Shown here piece after piece: positions 38,500 to 49,768 of a DNA stretch of 64,000 nucleotides. Below the pieces are notes generated by a model. It did not search any database. It saw only the letters and a program-made list of their open reading frames with translations, and was not told the origin of the DNA. Position numbers and translations under genes: made by a program. The first letter of the stretch is position 1. Each line of letters starts with the position of its first letter. Origin of the DNA: Dastarcus helophoroides (Eukaryota > Arthropoda > Insecta > Coleoptera > Bothrideridae); assembly GCA_028583605.1 (NCBI GenBank), contig CM053333.1:9361638-9425637 (forward strand), in the 5' to 3' direction.

Positions 38500-38860
38500 T
38501 TTTTTGGTTTATAACCGCAAATAAAATTGTTAGCTCTGTTAAGTCCCTTAAATTGAAAGATTGAGTTTTATTGGAATAAAAATAGCTTAAAAGGTATCCC
38601 TAAAAATACTCTACATTTCAGTAAAGTTTTCATTAAAATCAATTTGGCAGTTTCCGAGATTTGCCCGGACAAGCGATCAGTCGACGGACAAACAGGCACT
38701 TGAAGCTTCAATTTTATTAATATAGACAAAAATAAAAAAACCGAAATCCTGAAAATAATTAATGTTAACTGAAAAGCAAAGCTGAAGAACTTCGGTAAGA
38801 AAGTGAGCTTCTCTGGAAATCATGTATCTCTCTAAAGATGATAGCTTGGTTATCTTCAAA
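38500..38860. repeat. Dispersed repeat, copy 1 of 2 (with 41686-42020)
   Basis: It starts 'ttttggtttataaccgcaaa' and includes 'ggcagtttccgagatttgcc' and 'cgatcagtcgacggacaaac'. It is nearly identical to 41686-42020. In both copies it runs directly into an FB-A unit at 'atcatgtatctctct', so the two parts form one compound repeat. Confidence 0.85.
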
Positions 38861-39090
38861 AATTAAAACACAAATTATGTCCCATGAAACCAAAAAAGGT
38901 TAAAAAAACACAACAGAGGTTGCTCTAATGCGTTTCGATAGCCAAGCAATCTTCAGAGAGATACTGGTATCTCTCAGTACCTCAGTATTTCTCTGAAGAT
39001 GATAGATTGACTATCGAAACGCGTTAGAGCAACCTCTGTTGTGTTTTTATATCTTTTGTGGTTTCAAGGGACAAGATTTGTATTTCAAAT
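38826..39090. repeat. FB-A foldback element, partial
   Basis: Both arms are present with a shortened centre. The right-arm motif near 38996 has CTGAAGA and GAAACGCGTT, but helix II ends ATTGA in place of CTTGG, losing its inner pair. Outer ends are missing. Confidence 0.8.
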
Positions 39091-39659
39091 TTCTACTTAC
39101 CAAAATTTATTTTGTTTTCAACTTGACCTTCGTTTCATGTTTTCACAAATATCGACATTTCTCGAAATTGGTCTTGATCTTTTTCTCAAAATTACTTTGT
39201 TTTCTTAAAATTAGATCGAAATTTTAGCAGAAATGTAAACGTAAAAAGATATTTGTTTGGATATTGTTTGTGTCAGGAAATTTAAAATTGGGCAAAATTT
39301 AGATAAAATACTAAAAACCCCGAAAAAATAAGTTTTGAAACTTTTATTATTTTGAAACGATTATTTTTCCAAATTTTGTTTATTTTCTAAATATTAGGTA
39401 GAAATTTTAATAAAAAAGGATAAAAATGTTGATAAATTTATTTGTTTGAAAATTTCGACAAATATATTTCTTGAAACACTTTTCTCTTCAAAACTATATG
39501 TAGAAATATAAATGAAAAAATCAGAGAACATTTTGGTTCTTAAAATTAAACTGTACCTGGTTTTTTTCGAAATTTCTACATTTTTCAAAATCCAGCTTTT
39601 AAAATTTCGATCTTTATTTGCATTCTAATTTTTTGAAGATTTCGCTTTTCAGAGCATGG

Positions 39660-39960
39660 GAGCACTCGATTTTCCTCCCTCTCGGAGAGCTTATGTAGTC
39701 ATAGAAAAGGTTAAGGGTGGATTAAGCTTGCTCGAACCCCGTGCAACTTACTGGAGGGGGCTCCTAAGAATTGTGATTCTAACAAAAATATGACATCGTG
39801 TCAAAACTATTTTTGATTACTAAATAAATGAAAACCATCCATCACACCTTCCCTGGCCACTATTTTTTCAAAATATATACTGCCTTCGCATAAAAAAATC
39901 TGGTTACGTCCACGCATCCCCCCCTCCTCTAAATGAGGGAAGAACCCCCAAAAATCAACT
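39660..39960. other. Old element remnant sharing words with 10742-10900
   Basis: 'ggattaagcttgctcgaacc' and 'gagggggctcctaag' match the relic near 10742. Nothing coding. Its ends cannot be defined. Confidence 0.4.
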
Positions 39961-40382
39961 AAACCTCGACTCCTGTAAATGCTTAATGTGGTTCTGAATC
40001 TAATTGATTAAAGCATCTGCTAAGATTTGTATCAATACTTAAAAGAAGGGTGACACCTTATTTTGGACCCTACTAAAAAGTGCTCAATTTTAAACATAAA
40101 CATGATTTTTTAGATCGTTCACTAAGGAAGCATTACATTCGTTATTCATAACTAATAAATTCTATTAACGATAAATACATCAAAAGATATAAATAAATTC
40201 CACAATGTTTCTATAAATATTTGCTACGATGGAACCTGGTTTCGCTTTTTAGCATCGTAGGCGGTTATACTAGTAGTTTGTTTAGCCGTTGTTATGCTAA
40301 CAAGCTTCATGGATCACAGACTCCTACGAATATTCCGTCTAATCCGAATTCTCATTATAAATGTCACATTCGTTATTAATAT

Positions 40383-40756
40383 TGTTACGGGCTTTATCGG
40401 TTCGAATTGATTACACGTGATGCATTATACCTACTTTATTACTGAACTCAACTTGGATCACCACAATTGACAATTAACTCACTTATTATTGACTTCTACT
40501 AACTCACTAATTACACTGATTCTAACTGACTGACTCGAGGAAAAGCTGACCGCCTTTTATAGTTTTGGTCCCCGGCTTCTAGAACTTTTCGGCAGATAAG
40601 GCTTATTGTTCCCGAAATTTCTGGAACGCTTATCTGCCATTTGTTTCGTTATCGTGGCCGCTTTTCCCTTATCAGATCCTTCTAGAAACTTTTTTTATTT
40701 ACTAAATTATACAATTCTATTCTAAATTCTATTCCATCTATTTACATTGCTTTACA
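40383..40756 (-). mobile_element. Solo LTR, 374 bp, same family as 29578-29952
   Basis: On the minus strand it begins TGTAAAGCAATG and ends CCCGTAACA, with the same TATA, initiator and AATAAAG order. Both flanks are ATAT, a perfect 4-bp target duplication. It differs from the other copy at scattered positions. Together they show a family that inserts at ATAT and then loses its interior by LTR-LTR recombination. Confidence 0.88.
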
Positions 40757-41685
40757 ATATGGTACGATTCTAATTCTGGAAAAATGGCTAAGAACCTTTG
40801 ACTTAAATCTAAGTATTTTTACACCATTTAGGTATCTTTTTGACAATTGAAAAGTTTTCCCAAGAATTAAATTCGGACAATTCTCCAAAGATTCCACCAA
40901 AATTTAAAAGTTTGATAAACTTGAAAATGAGATACTTCATCAAATGAGGTGCTTGGAAGCAAAATAAGCTGAATTTTAACGCCGGTGAAAACGAAGTAAG
41001 TTCATGTCTGATGTTTTGGTAAATAAATGTATAAGACATAAGCTTATTGCAAAAGATCTTTATGACCAATAATGCGATCAAATATTAAACCACTTAATTA
41101 AGCCACTTGTTTACTTCGTTACTCGTACAGATGTTTTAATGGATTATTTGAAGCCTGTGGAATTTATTTATGAGTAGAGGATGCTGATATAGATTTACAA
41201 CTTAATAAATATGTTTAATGGGCTTCTACAACTTGAAACGTTTGCTATGTGTACAAAGACTGCAAAGGAACTACAAATTCGTAAGAGATAAAAAACAAAA
41301 AAAATGACGTTAGTTAAAACTTAAAAAGACTGAAGATGCTAAGCAGTAATCAAGCGAAACTAAGGCTAGAGGTTAAAATGACGAACGTCGCGTTTTTCAG
41401 GTAGAATCTGGCGTCTTGGTATTTTTTTTTTAGTTACAGCATAGCATTACTATTTAAAAACTGTTAAACTGATATTTTTTTTTAAAAGTATGAACTTTTT
41501 TTTGAAGGAGCAAAGTTAGTAATTGCATATTCAAAAGCCAAATATGACGAGTGTCGAAAAATCTGAGAAGGGGATCCACCCCATACGTTGTAACTTTGCG
41601 ACGACCGTGAATGCGTTAACTTTTAATTAAATTATTGGATTTGAATAACCAAAGCTTTATTTAGAATTTTCAATTCATAATAAAC

Positions 41686-42020
41686 TTAAACTATTTTTTT
41701 TTTGGTTATAACCGCAAATAAAATTGTTAGCTCTGTTGGTCCCTTAAAATTGAAAGATTGAGTTTCACTGGAATAAAAAAGCCTAAAAGGTATCCTTAAA
41801 AGTACTCTACATTTCAGTAAAGTTTTCATTAAAATCAATTTGGCAGTTTCCGAGATTTGCCCGGACAAGCGATCAGTCGACGGACAGACAGGCACTTGAA
41901 GCTTCAATTTTATTAATATAAACAAAAATAAAAGAACCGAAGACCTGAAAATAATTAATGTTAACTGAAAAGCAACGCTGAAGTACTTCGGTAAGAAAGT
42001 GAGCTTCTCTGGAAATCATG
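41686..42020. repeat. Dispersed repeat, copy 2 of 2 (with 38500-38860)
   Basis: Nearly identical to the first copy, including 'gacaagcgatcagtcgacgg'. It is followed directly by an FB-A unit. Confidence 0.85.
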
Positions 42021-42128
42021 TATCTCTCTGAAGATGATAGCTTGGCCATCGAAACGCGTCAGAGAAACCATTGTTGTGTTTTTTAATCCTTCTTGGTTTC
42101 AGCGGACAAGTTTTGTATTTCAATTTTT
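42016..42128 (+). repeat. FB-A half-unit
   Basis: A single right arm from 'tatctctctgaagatgatag' to 'aagttttgtatttcaatttt'. It lacks the left arm and outer ends. Confidence 0.8.
42024..42064 (+). ncRNA. Hammerhead-ribozyme-like motif (FB-A), GTC site
   Basis: CTCT, CTGAAGA, T, GATAGC-TTG-GCCATC, GAAA, ACGCGT, C, AGAG. The cleavage triplet here is GTC, the preferred form, instead of GTT as in most FB-A copies. Helix II has one A-C mismatch. Helix I pairs over four bases. Confidence 0.35.
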
Positions 42129-42129
42129 G

Positions 42130-42930
42130 AAAATCAACGTTTTTATCGAAATTGTTGAGTTAAAAATTAAAATTTGAAATAATAATTATTTTCTTCAATT
42201 CTACGACCTTGTAAATAACACAATCAATTAAATTTAAGGCCCAACATTTCATTTATACACTAACCGCAATTTTTGTGTTTGTGTAAACTATTTTCAATGT
42301 TTTTAATTCTCAATTTTGATTTTTTTGTTATCATTTCGGTTTCGGTTTCGGTTTTTGTTTTTGTACCTAAAATGTTCAGTGTTCTTAATTCTCAATTTTT
42401 ATTTTTTTGTCATTATTTCTGTTTAAAATGGACGCCTTTAATTCCAAAAATTCAACTTTAAATATTTTCCTCTTTTTCAATTTTTACCTCTTCAAAGTTT
42501 GACTTTTTCCTCAGGAGTTTCAAATCAATTTCTTTTCCCTAAGATTTTAACTCGAAAAATTCGAAATTTCCATAAAAAGTCAACAAATTTAAATAGAAAC
42601 TTCTATTTAAAATTTTAATTGTAATTTTGGATTCAAAATACAATTTTAATGTTAAAAATTTCGTATTTTCGAAAGTCGATATTTCGAGAAAAACTCAAGA
42701 CTTCTAAAAATATGTTTTTTTAGATTCCTCCAAAAATTTCAAATTTAAGGAAATATATCCTATTTTTTAATATCGAGTTGAAGTCGAAAATTTGGCAACA
42801 GTAAAAATTTCGAGGTTTAATTTAAAATTGGAAATTGCGATTTAAAGAAAAAAGTTCTAGACTTAAAAAAGTCAAAATTTCAACTTTATTTTTTAAATTA
42901 GGAGTTTAACGTCGTAATTAGGAATGTATG
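42130..42930. other. Low-complexity A+T-rich DNA
   Basis: TTCGA-studded T/A runs, including a short TTTCGG triplet-like stretch near 42340. No gene was seen. Confidence 0.6.
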
Positions 42931-42937
42931 AGCTACT

Positions 42938-43139
42938 AGTGAAGGATTAAATGTTGGGAACGCTTTAGGCAAATATTGTGGCGTCCCCCCCCCCCAATAT
43001 ATTTTAACGACTAAAAAATTCGGTTTAATCAAATAATTTTTTACGATTAAAACAAGGGAGACGTTGCGTCCCTTAGTAAACTCTTGCCCTAAACATATAT
43101 CTGGTTTGCCTTAGGATAATCCGCCACTGTGAATTACAT
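42938..43139. mobile_element. Small hAT-like MITE, ~200 bp
   Basis: The right end GGATAATCCGCCACTG (to 43139) mirrors a degraded left end TAGTGAAGGATTA (42938). The flanks TGAGCTAC and TGAATTAC agree at six of eight positions. A run of nine or more C near 42990 lies inside. The call is plausible but the left end is weak. Confidence 0.4.
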
Positions 43140-43490
43140 ATTTGATTATTTACTCTTTTTTTTAATTGTTGCTGTCTTTTTTTCTGAAAACGGGTTATGT
43201 TGGCGTCCTGAACCTGCGCTTGGGGACAATGTTTCCAAACCTTTTTTTTGATATTATGTGACACACTTTTGGTATTGTGTAAAAAAGAACGATACTCATT
43301 TTGACGACAATAAAAACGTTTTCCTGACTTCTAAAAAAACGTTCTTATCATTTAATGAGCGCCCAATACAATAAATTTTTGACAACCACAAAATAAAAAA
43401 CTTCCACGTGACTGCCACAAATAATCTTAATGACTAAAGTAGAAAAAAAAAGTAATATTATACACTTGAATTTTTATAATCTTTCGTAAT

Positions 43491-43575
43491 TTGGCGACAC
43501 ACTTGTGAACTTGCAACGACACTCTTGGGAACTTGCAACGACACACTTGGGAACTTGCGACGACAAATTAGTGTG
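43491..43575. repeat. 22-bp minisatellite, three copies
   Basis: 'gaacttgcaacgacac' recurs at 43507, 43529 and 43551, ending near the palindrome 'gtgtgtcgcgacacac'. Confidence 0.8.
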
Positions 43576-44160
43576 TCGCGACACACCAGTTGGAAATCAC
43601 TGGAATATACTATCGAAAAATAGGACGGTTCCGTTAAAATCGCGACGTATGATCACAACGTTGCATTAATGAAAAAGTAGGTTTTTAACAACTGCTAAGT
43701 TTAGCCAAAAACATCAAAAACTATTGTCTGAAAATATGTCTCGCGAGGAGACGGTCTGCTCCCGTCGTCCCCCACTAGGTACGTCACCGAGAAGCAGTAA
43801 AATTATTACAGCGGTTTGCCAAAATAAGACAGATATAGAAAAATCAAGATCGTGGCAATAAAATTCTCACACATATCACGATCGTTGATTATCATTTTTT
43901 TACAAAATTAAAGACGCGAAATTTCGACGTTAAATTTAAAATTTCAAAAAAAAATCCGAAATTTCATGAAGAAACATTCGATACAAAAACTTACTGTCAT
44001 AACAAAAATGTCGGATAAAATTTTTTTCTTAATATTTCGAGTTAGTAAGGTACAAATTTCGAATTTGTAAGGTCAAAATTTCGAGCTTAGTCAAAATTTT
44101 CAGATTCCATTATATTTTCGAAACTTCGATAAAAATTGTCAACCTTAAATTAGAATGTTT

Positions 44161-44642
44161 AGCTTTAAATTACATTTCGATATTTCAAATCACAAATTTT
44201 ATTTCGGATATTCGATTTAAAACTTAAAGCTACTACTTTAAAATCAAATTTCTAGTTTAAGATTGAAAAACTCTGAATTTTAAGTGTATGGTTCAAGCTT
44301 AAACTCTTAACTTTTAAAGACCAAATTTCGGACTTTACTTTTGAATTTAAAGTCAAAATTTCGAACGTAAATTGTTTCGTAAGATTTGCAAATTTTAAAG
44401 ATTGAAATTCCCCTTTTTTTACGAAACAATTTACGTTCGAAATTTTGACTTTAAATTCAAAAGTAAAGTCCGAAATTTGGTCTTTAAAAGTTAGGAGTTT
44501 AAGCTTGAACCATACACTTAAAATTTGAACGTTTTTTCAATCTTAAATTAGAAATTTGATTTTAAAGCAGTAACTGTAAGTTTTAAATCGAATATCCGAA
44601 ATTAAATTCGTGATTCAAAAAATTGAAATCTGATTTAAAGCT
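44161..44642. repeat. Large hairpin, ~222-bp arms, 36-bp spacer
   Basis: The left arm (44161-44382) ends 'acgtaaattgtttcgtaa' and the right arm (44419-44642) begins with its exact inverse. The outermost bases are 'agctttaaat' and 'atttaaagct'. A few mismatches are scattered along the arms. A transcript would form a long near-perfect double-stranded RNA. There is no open frame and no recognised terminal signal. Confidence 0.9.
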
Positions 44643-45378
44643 AAAAGCTAATTTCAGCTTGACAATTTTTATAAGTATAACACTAGAAATTCTCAGAAAA
44701 AAGATGAACATTTCAAAACTAGAGTCGAAATTTCGAGATGTAACAGGAGATTTTAAGAAAAAAACGAAATTTCAAAATGATCGTTAAAATTATAAGGAAA
44801 GAGTTGAGAGTTTAAGGTTTTAGGTTTAACGTTAAAACGTTTAAAATCAAAATAAGGAATGATTTCGAGTCAAAAGGCATCCAAAATGAAAAAGAAATGA
44901 AGGATGAAGTCAGAATTTTGAGTTTAAGGTTAAAATGTTGACTTTAAAGTAGAAATATCAAATTTAAGCTGAAATATGACACCTAAAAACAACAATTGAA
45001 TAAGATTAAAGTATACATATCGAGAAAAGATCGGAATTTTATATTTATTTGAAAATTTGGGGTTTCTTCAAAATTTCAATTTATTTTGAGGATTTCGATT
45101 GTTTAGTTTAATTTGGAATTTTTTTTTATATCGGATTTTTTGAAATTTTGAAAATTTGGTCGTTTTTAAAATTTTTTGAAAATGTCGACAATTTTTTTTA
45201 AAACGTAGATTATTTTTGGAAACTTCAGATTTCAAAATTTCCATTTTTTTTGAAAATTTCCAATTGAAGTTTTTGACATTTTAAAAAATTACTAAAGCAC
45301 TGAACTAAACACTGTGGCTTGTGATTAAGTCCAAAGAGGGTTTCATCCATTTACCATATCGGCAATTAAATAAATAAT

Positions 45379-45420
45379 TACGCGATACGTATTTCGCCAG
45401 AACTGGCAGTTTCAAGCGTA
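45379..45420 (-). ncRNA. Hammerhead-ribozyme-like motif (FB-E, left arm)
   Basis: On the minus strand: TACGC (helix I), TTGAAAC in the core position, T, GCCAGTTCTGGC (helix II), GAAA, self-complementary ATACGTAT (helix III), C, then GCGTA, which pairs fully with TACGC. Layout and helices fit, but the core departs from CUGANGA at three positions, so activity is doubtful. Confidence 0.25.
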
Positions 45421-45694
45421 CTAATCTAAAAGATTAGCAAAAGATTAGCAAAAGATGCATCGACGTCATCTGCATTGAGATTCAAATCGATACAATTTCA
45501 GATTCAAATCTGATATCGATTTGAATCTCAATGCAGACGACGTCGATGCATCTTTTGCTAATCTTTTAGATTAGTACGCTTGAAAATGCCAGTTCTGCTG
45601 GCGAAATCGATACAATTTCAAATTCAAATCTGATATCGATTTGAACCTTACTGCAGATGACGTCGATGCATCTTTTGCTAATTTTTTAGACTAG

Positions 45695-45739
45695 TACGCT
45701 TGAAAATGCCAATTCTGATGGCGAAATACGTATCGCGTA
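45695..45739 (+). ncRNA. Hammerhead-ribozyme-like motif (FB-E, right arm)
   Basis: TACGC, TTGAAAA, T, GCCA...TGGC, GAAA, ATACGTAT, C, GCGTA. Helix I pairs over five bases and helix III is an eight-base palindrome. The core has two changes from CUGANGA (C3 to T and G8 to A). Confidence 0.25.
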
Positions 45740-45785
45740 ATTATTTATTTAATTGCCGATGTAGTAAAGGGGTGAAACCTTCTTT

Positions 45786-47720
45786 GGATTTTAAAAAATA
45801 TTCTACTTTCTTCAAAATTTCAATTATGCAAAATTTTGATTTCTTTTCTAAAATTTTACCTTCAAAATTTGGATTATACAGAAAGTCGAAATTGCGAGGA
45901 GAGTGGCAATTTTGAATTTGGAGCTCAAACTTTAAGGAAAAGGCCAAAAATTTGAGAGGCAACATGAAACTGTTATTCTCTGTATCTTCTTTGCAAAGTA
46001 TTGGTATTTCTATTCATGTTTTATTGGTTTTTTCTTCGCCAGTTACTCCTTTCACAATTCTAAATTTTCAGTAACCTTCTGTTAAGGGTTGGCAATCTGT
46101 TATAGATTGCCTCAAGTAGCGATTGCGTTGGATCTTGGTCTAAAGAAAAAGCCAATAAAACATGAATAGAAATGAAAGTTTGTATTTAAAATTAGTGTCG
46201 AATTTAAAGCAATCTCGAGTTTCAAGATCAACCAATCAAGAAAAAATCAACATTTTAAGAACAAATTTTGAGTTAAAATCTAAATTTCGATATTTAATTG
46301 AAAGTTTTAAGTTTAAATTTTGATTCGATGCCGATGGTCGCGAGGACAATTTGCTCAAAAATGTCTGCTAACATTAAATTCTTTTTACGAAATTCTGATA
46401 ATTAATTTAGGTTCTGAATGGTCTAGTTCTAGTTGGTTGAATCAATTCAGGGAATTTTTGAACTTTTGCGGAATTCAATTGAAATTTCAATGGAACTAAT
46501 TGAAGAAGTAATGCGCTGTATGGACCTTCACATCCATTCGAACTTAATCACAATTGTTAGACAGCGACAGCAAGTTTAATCCGGATATTTTCAGGCTGTT
46601 TTGCTGTGTTACATTTTATTAACTAAATACTTTTAATTGGCGAAGCACTTGAGATGTATACGCAATATTTTTTAGAAGAAATTAATGTTTAATTACATTT
46701 TTAATTCGTTTCGTTTAAGAGGTCACGTGCTCCAATTAAAATTAAATAATTAAGCGGCAAATCTATATTTGTTTAAATTTGTTGGTAAAAATGATACGTA
46801 AAAACTCGACTTACTTGTGGTTACTAGCTAGAAGTCAGGGAAAAAACCCTGGTCAATAAATGTTGTTATCTTAATTAATGGTGGATCTTATTTAGGTGAA
46901 ACTTCGAATTTTTTCTCAAAATTTCGACAATTTCTATTTTTTTCGAAATCTCGAGATATTATTGGAATTTCGATGTTAATTTTTACTTTTAAATTCAGAG
47001 TTTTTCTCGAAAGAGGTTGTCCTATTGTTACCTTCGATTTTAAACATATAAAAAATCTTTTATTAATATCAAAATTTTTGCAAAATAATTGATAAATATT
47101 AATAAAAATGTTCTCAAAAGTTGGAGTTTTATTTAAAAGGTTCGAGTTAATTTTTTTTGTAATACAAATGACGTTTTTTTTGTGAACTTGGACTTTTTTC
47201 CTTCAAGGATTACACTTTTAATTTCTCATTTTTTCCTAGTTCGATTACTAAAGAAAAAACGGAAATTTATTTTAAAAAATCGATATTTGGAGAGACAATA
47301 AATGAAATTTTGAAATTATGGTAAATTTTTGAAAACAAAATCAAAGCCTATAGAAAAAGTGACATTTTGAACAAATCTACAAAAGTTGACCTTAATTTTG
47401 TTTTTTCTCATTTAAGTTTAAGATCAAATTTGTTTTGTAAACATTTGCACTTCTTTTTCGTAATTTCGACCCCTTTTCTTTTAAGTTCAAGTACACTTTT
47501 TCAGTTTTTCCGAAAATTCCAACTGTAGACTAAATTTTTTATAACTTTGGAGTTTTTTCAAAATTTTGACTTTAAGCTCGAAATGTTTACTTTTTCTATA
47601 TATTTTGATCTTTTTTTGAACATGTTTATTCCAATTTCGAATTGTCAACTTTTTTCTTTCGAGAAATATGTTGCGAAATTTGCAATTTCGAATTTAATCT
47701 AGAAATTTCGACTTTCATAT
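45786..47720. other. Non-coding, partly low-complexity
   Basis: TTCGA-rich A/T DNA alternates with more ordinary sequence (about 46020-46830). No gene, RNA or clear repeat boundary was found. Confidence 0.5.
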
Positions 47721-47723
47721 CGA

Positions 47724-48388
47724 AAATTGAAATACAAATTTAGTCCCCTGAAACCAATAAATAAAAAAAATAATAATAAAACCAGTATCTCTCTGAAGAT
47801 GATAGCTTGGCTGTCGAAACGCGTTAGAGTAACCTTTATTATGTTTTTTAATCTTTTTTGGTTTCAGGGGACAAAATTTGTATTTCAATCCCTGAAACCA
47901 AGAAAGATTAAGAAACACAACACAGAGATACTGTATCTTTCTAGAGATGATAGCTTGGCCATCGAAACGAGTTAGAGCAACCTTTGTTGTGTTTTTAAAT
48001 CTTTCTTGATTTCAGGGGACAAGATTTGTATTTAAATCCCTGAAATCAAGAAAAATTAAAAAACACAACAAAGCGATACTGTTTATCTCTGAAGATGATA
48101 GCTTGGCTATCGAAACGAATTAGAGGAACCTTTGTTGTGTTTTTTAAACTTTTTTGGTTTCAGGGGACAAGATTTGTATTTCAATCCCTGAAAGTAAGAA
48201 AGATTAAGAAACACAACACACAGATACTGTATCTCTCTGAAGATGATAGATTGGCTATCGCAACGAGTTAGAGCAACCTTTGTTGTGTTTTTTAATCTTT
48301 CTTGATTTCAGGGGACAATATTTGTGTTTCAATTTTTGAAGATAACCAAACGTTTGAGGATAACAAGGACCGGTCCATTACACCAAAA
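47724..48388. repeat. FB-A cluster, stacked half-units
   Basis: At least four right-arm units follow each other (motifs near 47789, 47943, 48093, 48234). Each ends 'caggggacaa(g/a)atttgta', with 'ccctgaaa(c/t)(c/a)aagaaagatt' starting the next. The last runs into a degraded outer end ('aacaaggaccggtccattac'). Tandem growth of a foldback family has occurred here. Confidence 0.85.
47789..47829 (+). ncRNA. Hammerhead-ribozyme-like motif (FB-A), wobble helix II
   Basis: CTCT, CTGAAGA, T, GATAGC-TTG-GCTGTC, GAAA, ACGCGT, T, AGAG. Helix II has a T-G (U-G in RNA) wobble where other copies have T-A and the 10017 copy has C-G. Confidence 0.35.
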
Positions 48389-49688
48389 AAATAATTAGTA
48401 TCGAAATTGTGATTTTTTTCAAGCAATTTGATGTTTAAAATTTTGTTATATTGGATTTTTTTTCTTGGTTTTTATAAATAATGATGTTTTTTTTGCCACG
48501 TTAAATTCAAAATTGCCACGTTTTTATCAAAATCTTGGAACAGTTTTTTTGTAATTTCAAGATTTTCTAGAATTGAAGATGCACCTGACGCCAACTAGCG
48601 AAGAGGGTAGTTCTAATCAAACTAAATTCTTCGTATTATAAAAAGAAAATCTTGAATTACAACCAAAAATGTGAATTCTTATTCCAATTGTTAGCCTCAT
48701 GCAAATTCGAGAAGAGAAAAAAGTTGGAAGAGTTTCTTGTTTTGTAACCCACGTCTCGGATTTTAATATTTACTTAATAAAATTTTAAAGATTGAGAGAT
48801 ACCGCACAGCTTAAGCCGTTTTTGAAGCATAAAATTTTGCAGAGAAGTTCGAAATATAACACAGGTGAGTACTAAGAAAGGATTTTTTAAAATTGATCTC
48901 TTAAGGGAGTTAAGTAGAGAATCAAATTTCGTATAAGGTGTCATTTTTTAAATTAGGAATTTGGAAATTGGTGTTCAAGCTTCCCTTTATAAATAAAAAT
49001 CATGTGTTTATGCATTTTTGGAAATTCATTTCCTAAGGGGGTAAAACAAGGAAGAAAGCTTGATGGAAAGTACGTCATTGTGACATTAGAAACGTAAAAA
49101 TAAAATGATAGCATTGATAGCAAATCTCACTGGGCGCATGGCTAGTATAATAATAAAATCGTTGTTTTTTTTTAATCTGGACTCATTTCAAAAATTCCCT
49201 TGACTTCTTTCGACAAACTTTAAAACAGGACAGTTCCCTTGGGTAAAGAGGACGTGTGGCAAGTCTAGTTGTAATCAGTTTAATTTTAGAAACAAAAAAA
49301 GTAAGAAAACACCGTAAGTCAAAATATTTACTACAGTATAAAAAAAGAAATTCAAATTAATTAGTTTCTCGCATTTTTTTAACAAGCTACAAAAAAATAG
49401 CGAAGAAATTAAATGGAGGATATTTAATTTAAAGATTACGAAAGTTGTTAGAATAAACTGTTTGGTACAAAAAAAATGGAAAAACAAAGAATGTTTTATA
49501 ATAAGAATATTTTGCATAATTTTGCATTTATTTAGTTTTTAAACTTGTTAGTAATATCAGCAGTCTTGCAAGTTTTGGTTCAGTACTGACGCCACTTAAA
49601 ATAAATAAGTTAAGTCGCAAAAGGTTGTTGTTGTTTATTTTATAGTTCTCTAGAAAAAATTTCTTTTAATAAATAGGTTGTCAACTAA

Positions 49689-49768
49689 TTGAAATGGTTA
49701 ATTCACTAGACATTTTGAAATGGTTAACTCACTAGACATTTTGAAATGGTTAACTCACTAGACTTTTT
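49689..49768. repeat. 26-bp minisatellite, three copies
   Basis: 'gaaatggttaactcactaga' starts at 49691, 49717 and 49743. Confidence 0.9.

Larger units (their letters stand above)
45310..45785. repeat. FB-E foldback element with duplicated right arm
   Basis: The left arm includes 'attacgcgatacgtatttcg' and the right arm ends with its inverse. The centre 'gattcaaatcgatacaattt' is palindromic. The right arm is partly duplicated (about 45520-45610 and 45620-45720), so one arm holds two core segments. Outer flanks 'ccaaagagggtttcat' and 'gtgaaaccttctttgg' are also inverted. An older copy surrounds the mariner at 52318-53589. Confidence 0.85.
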
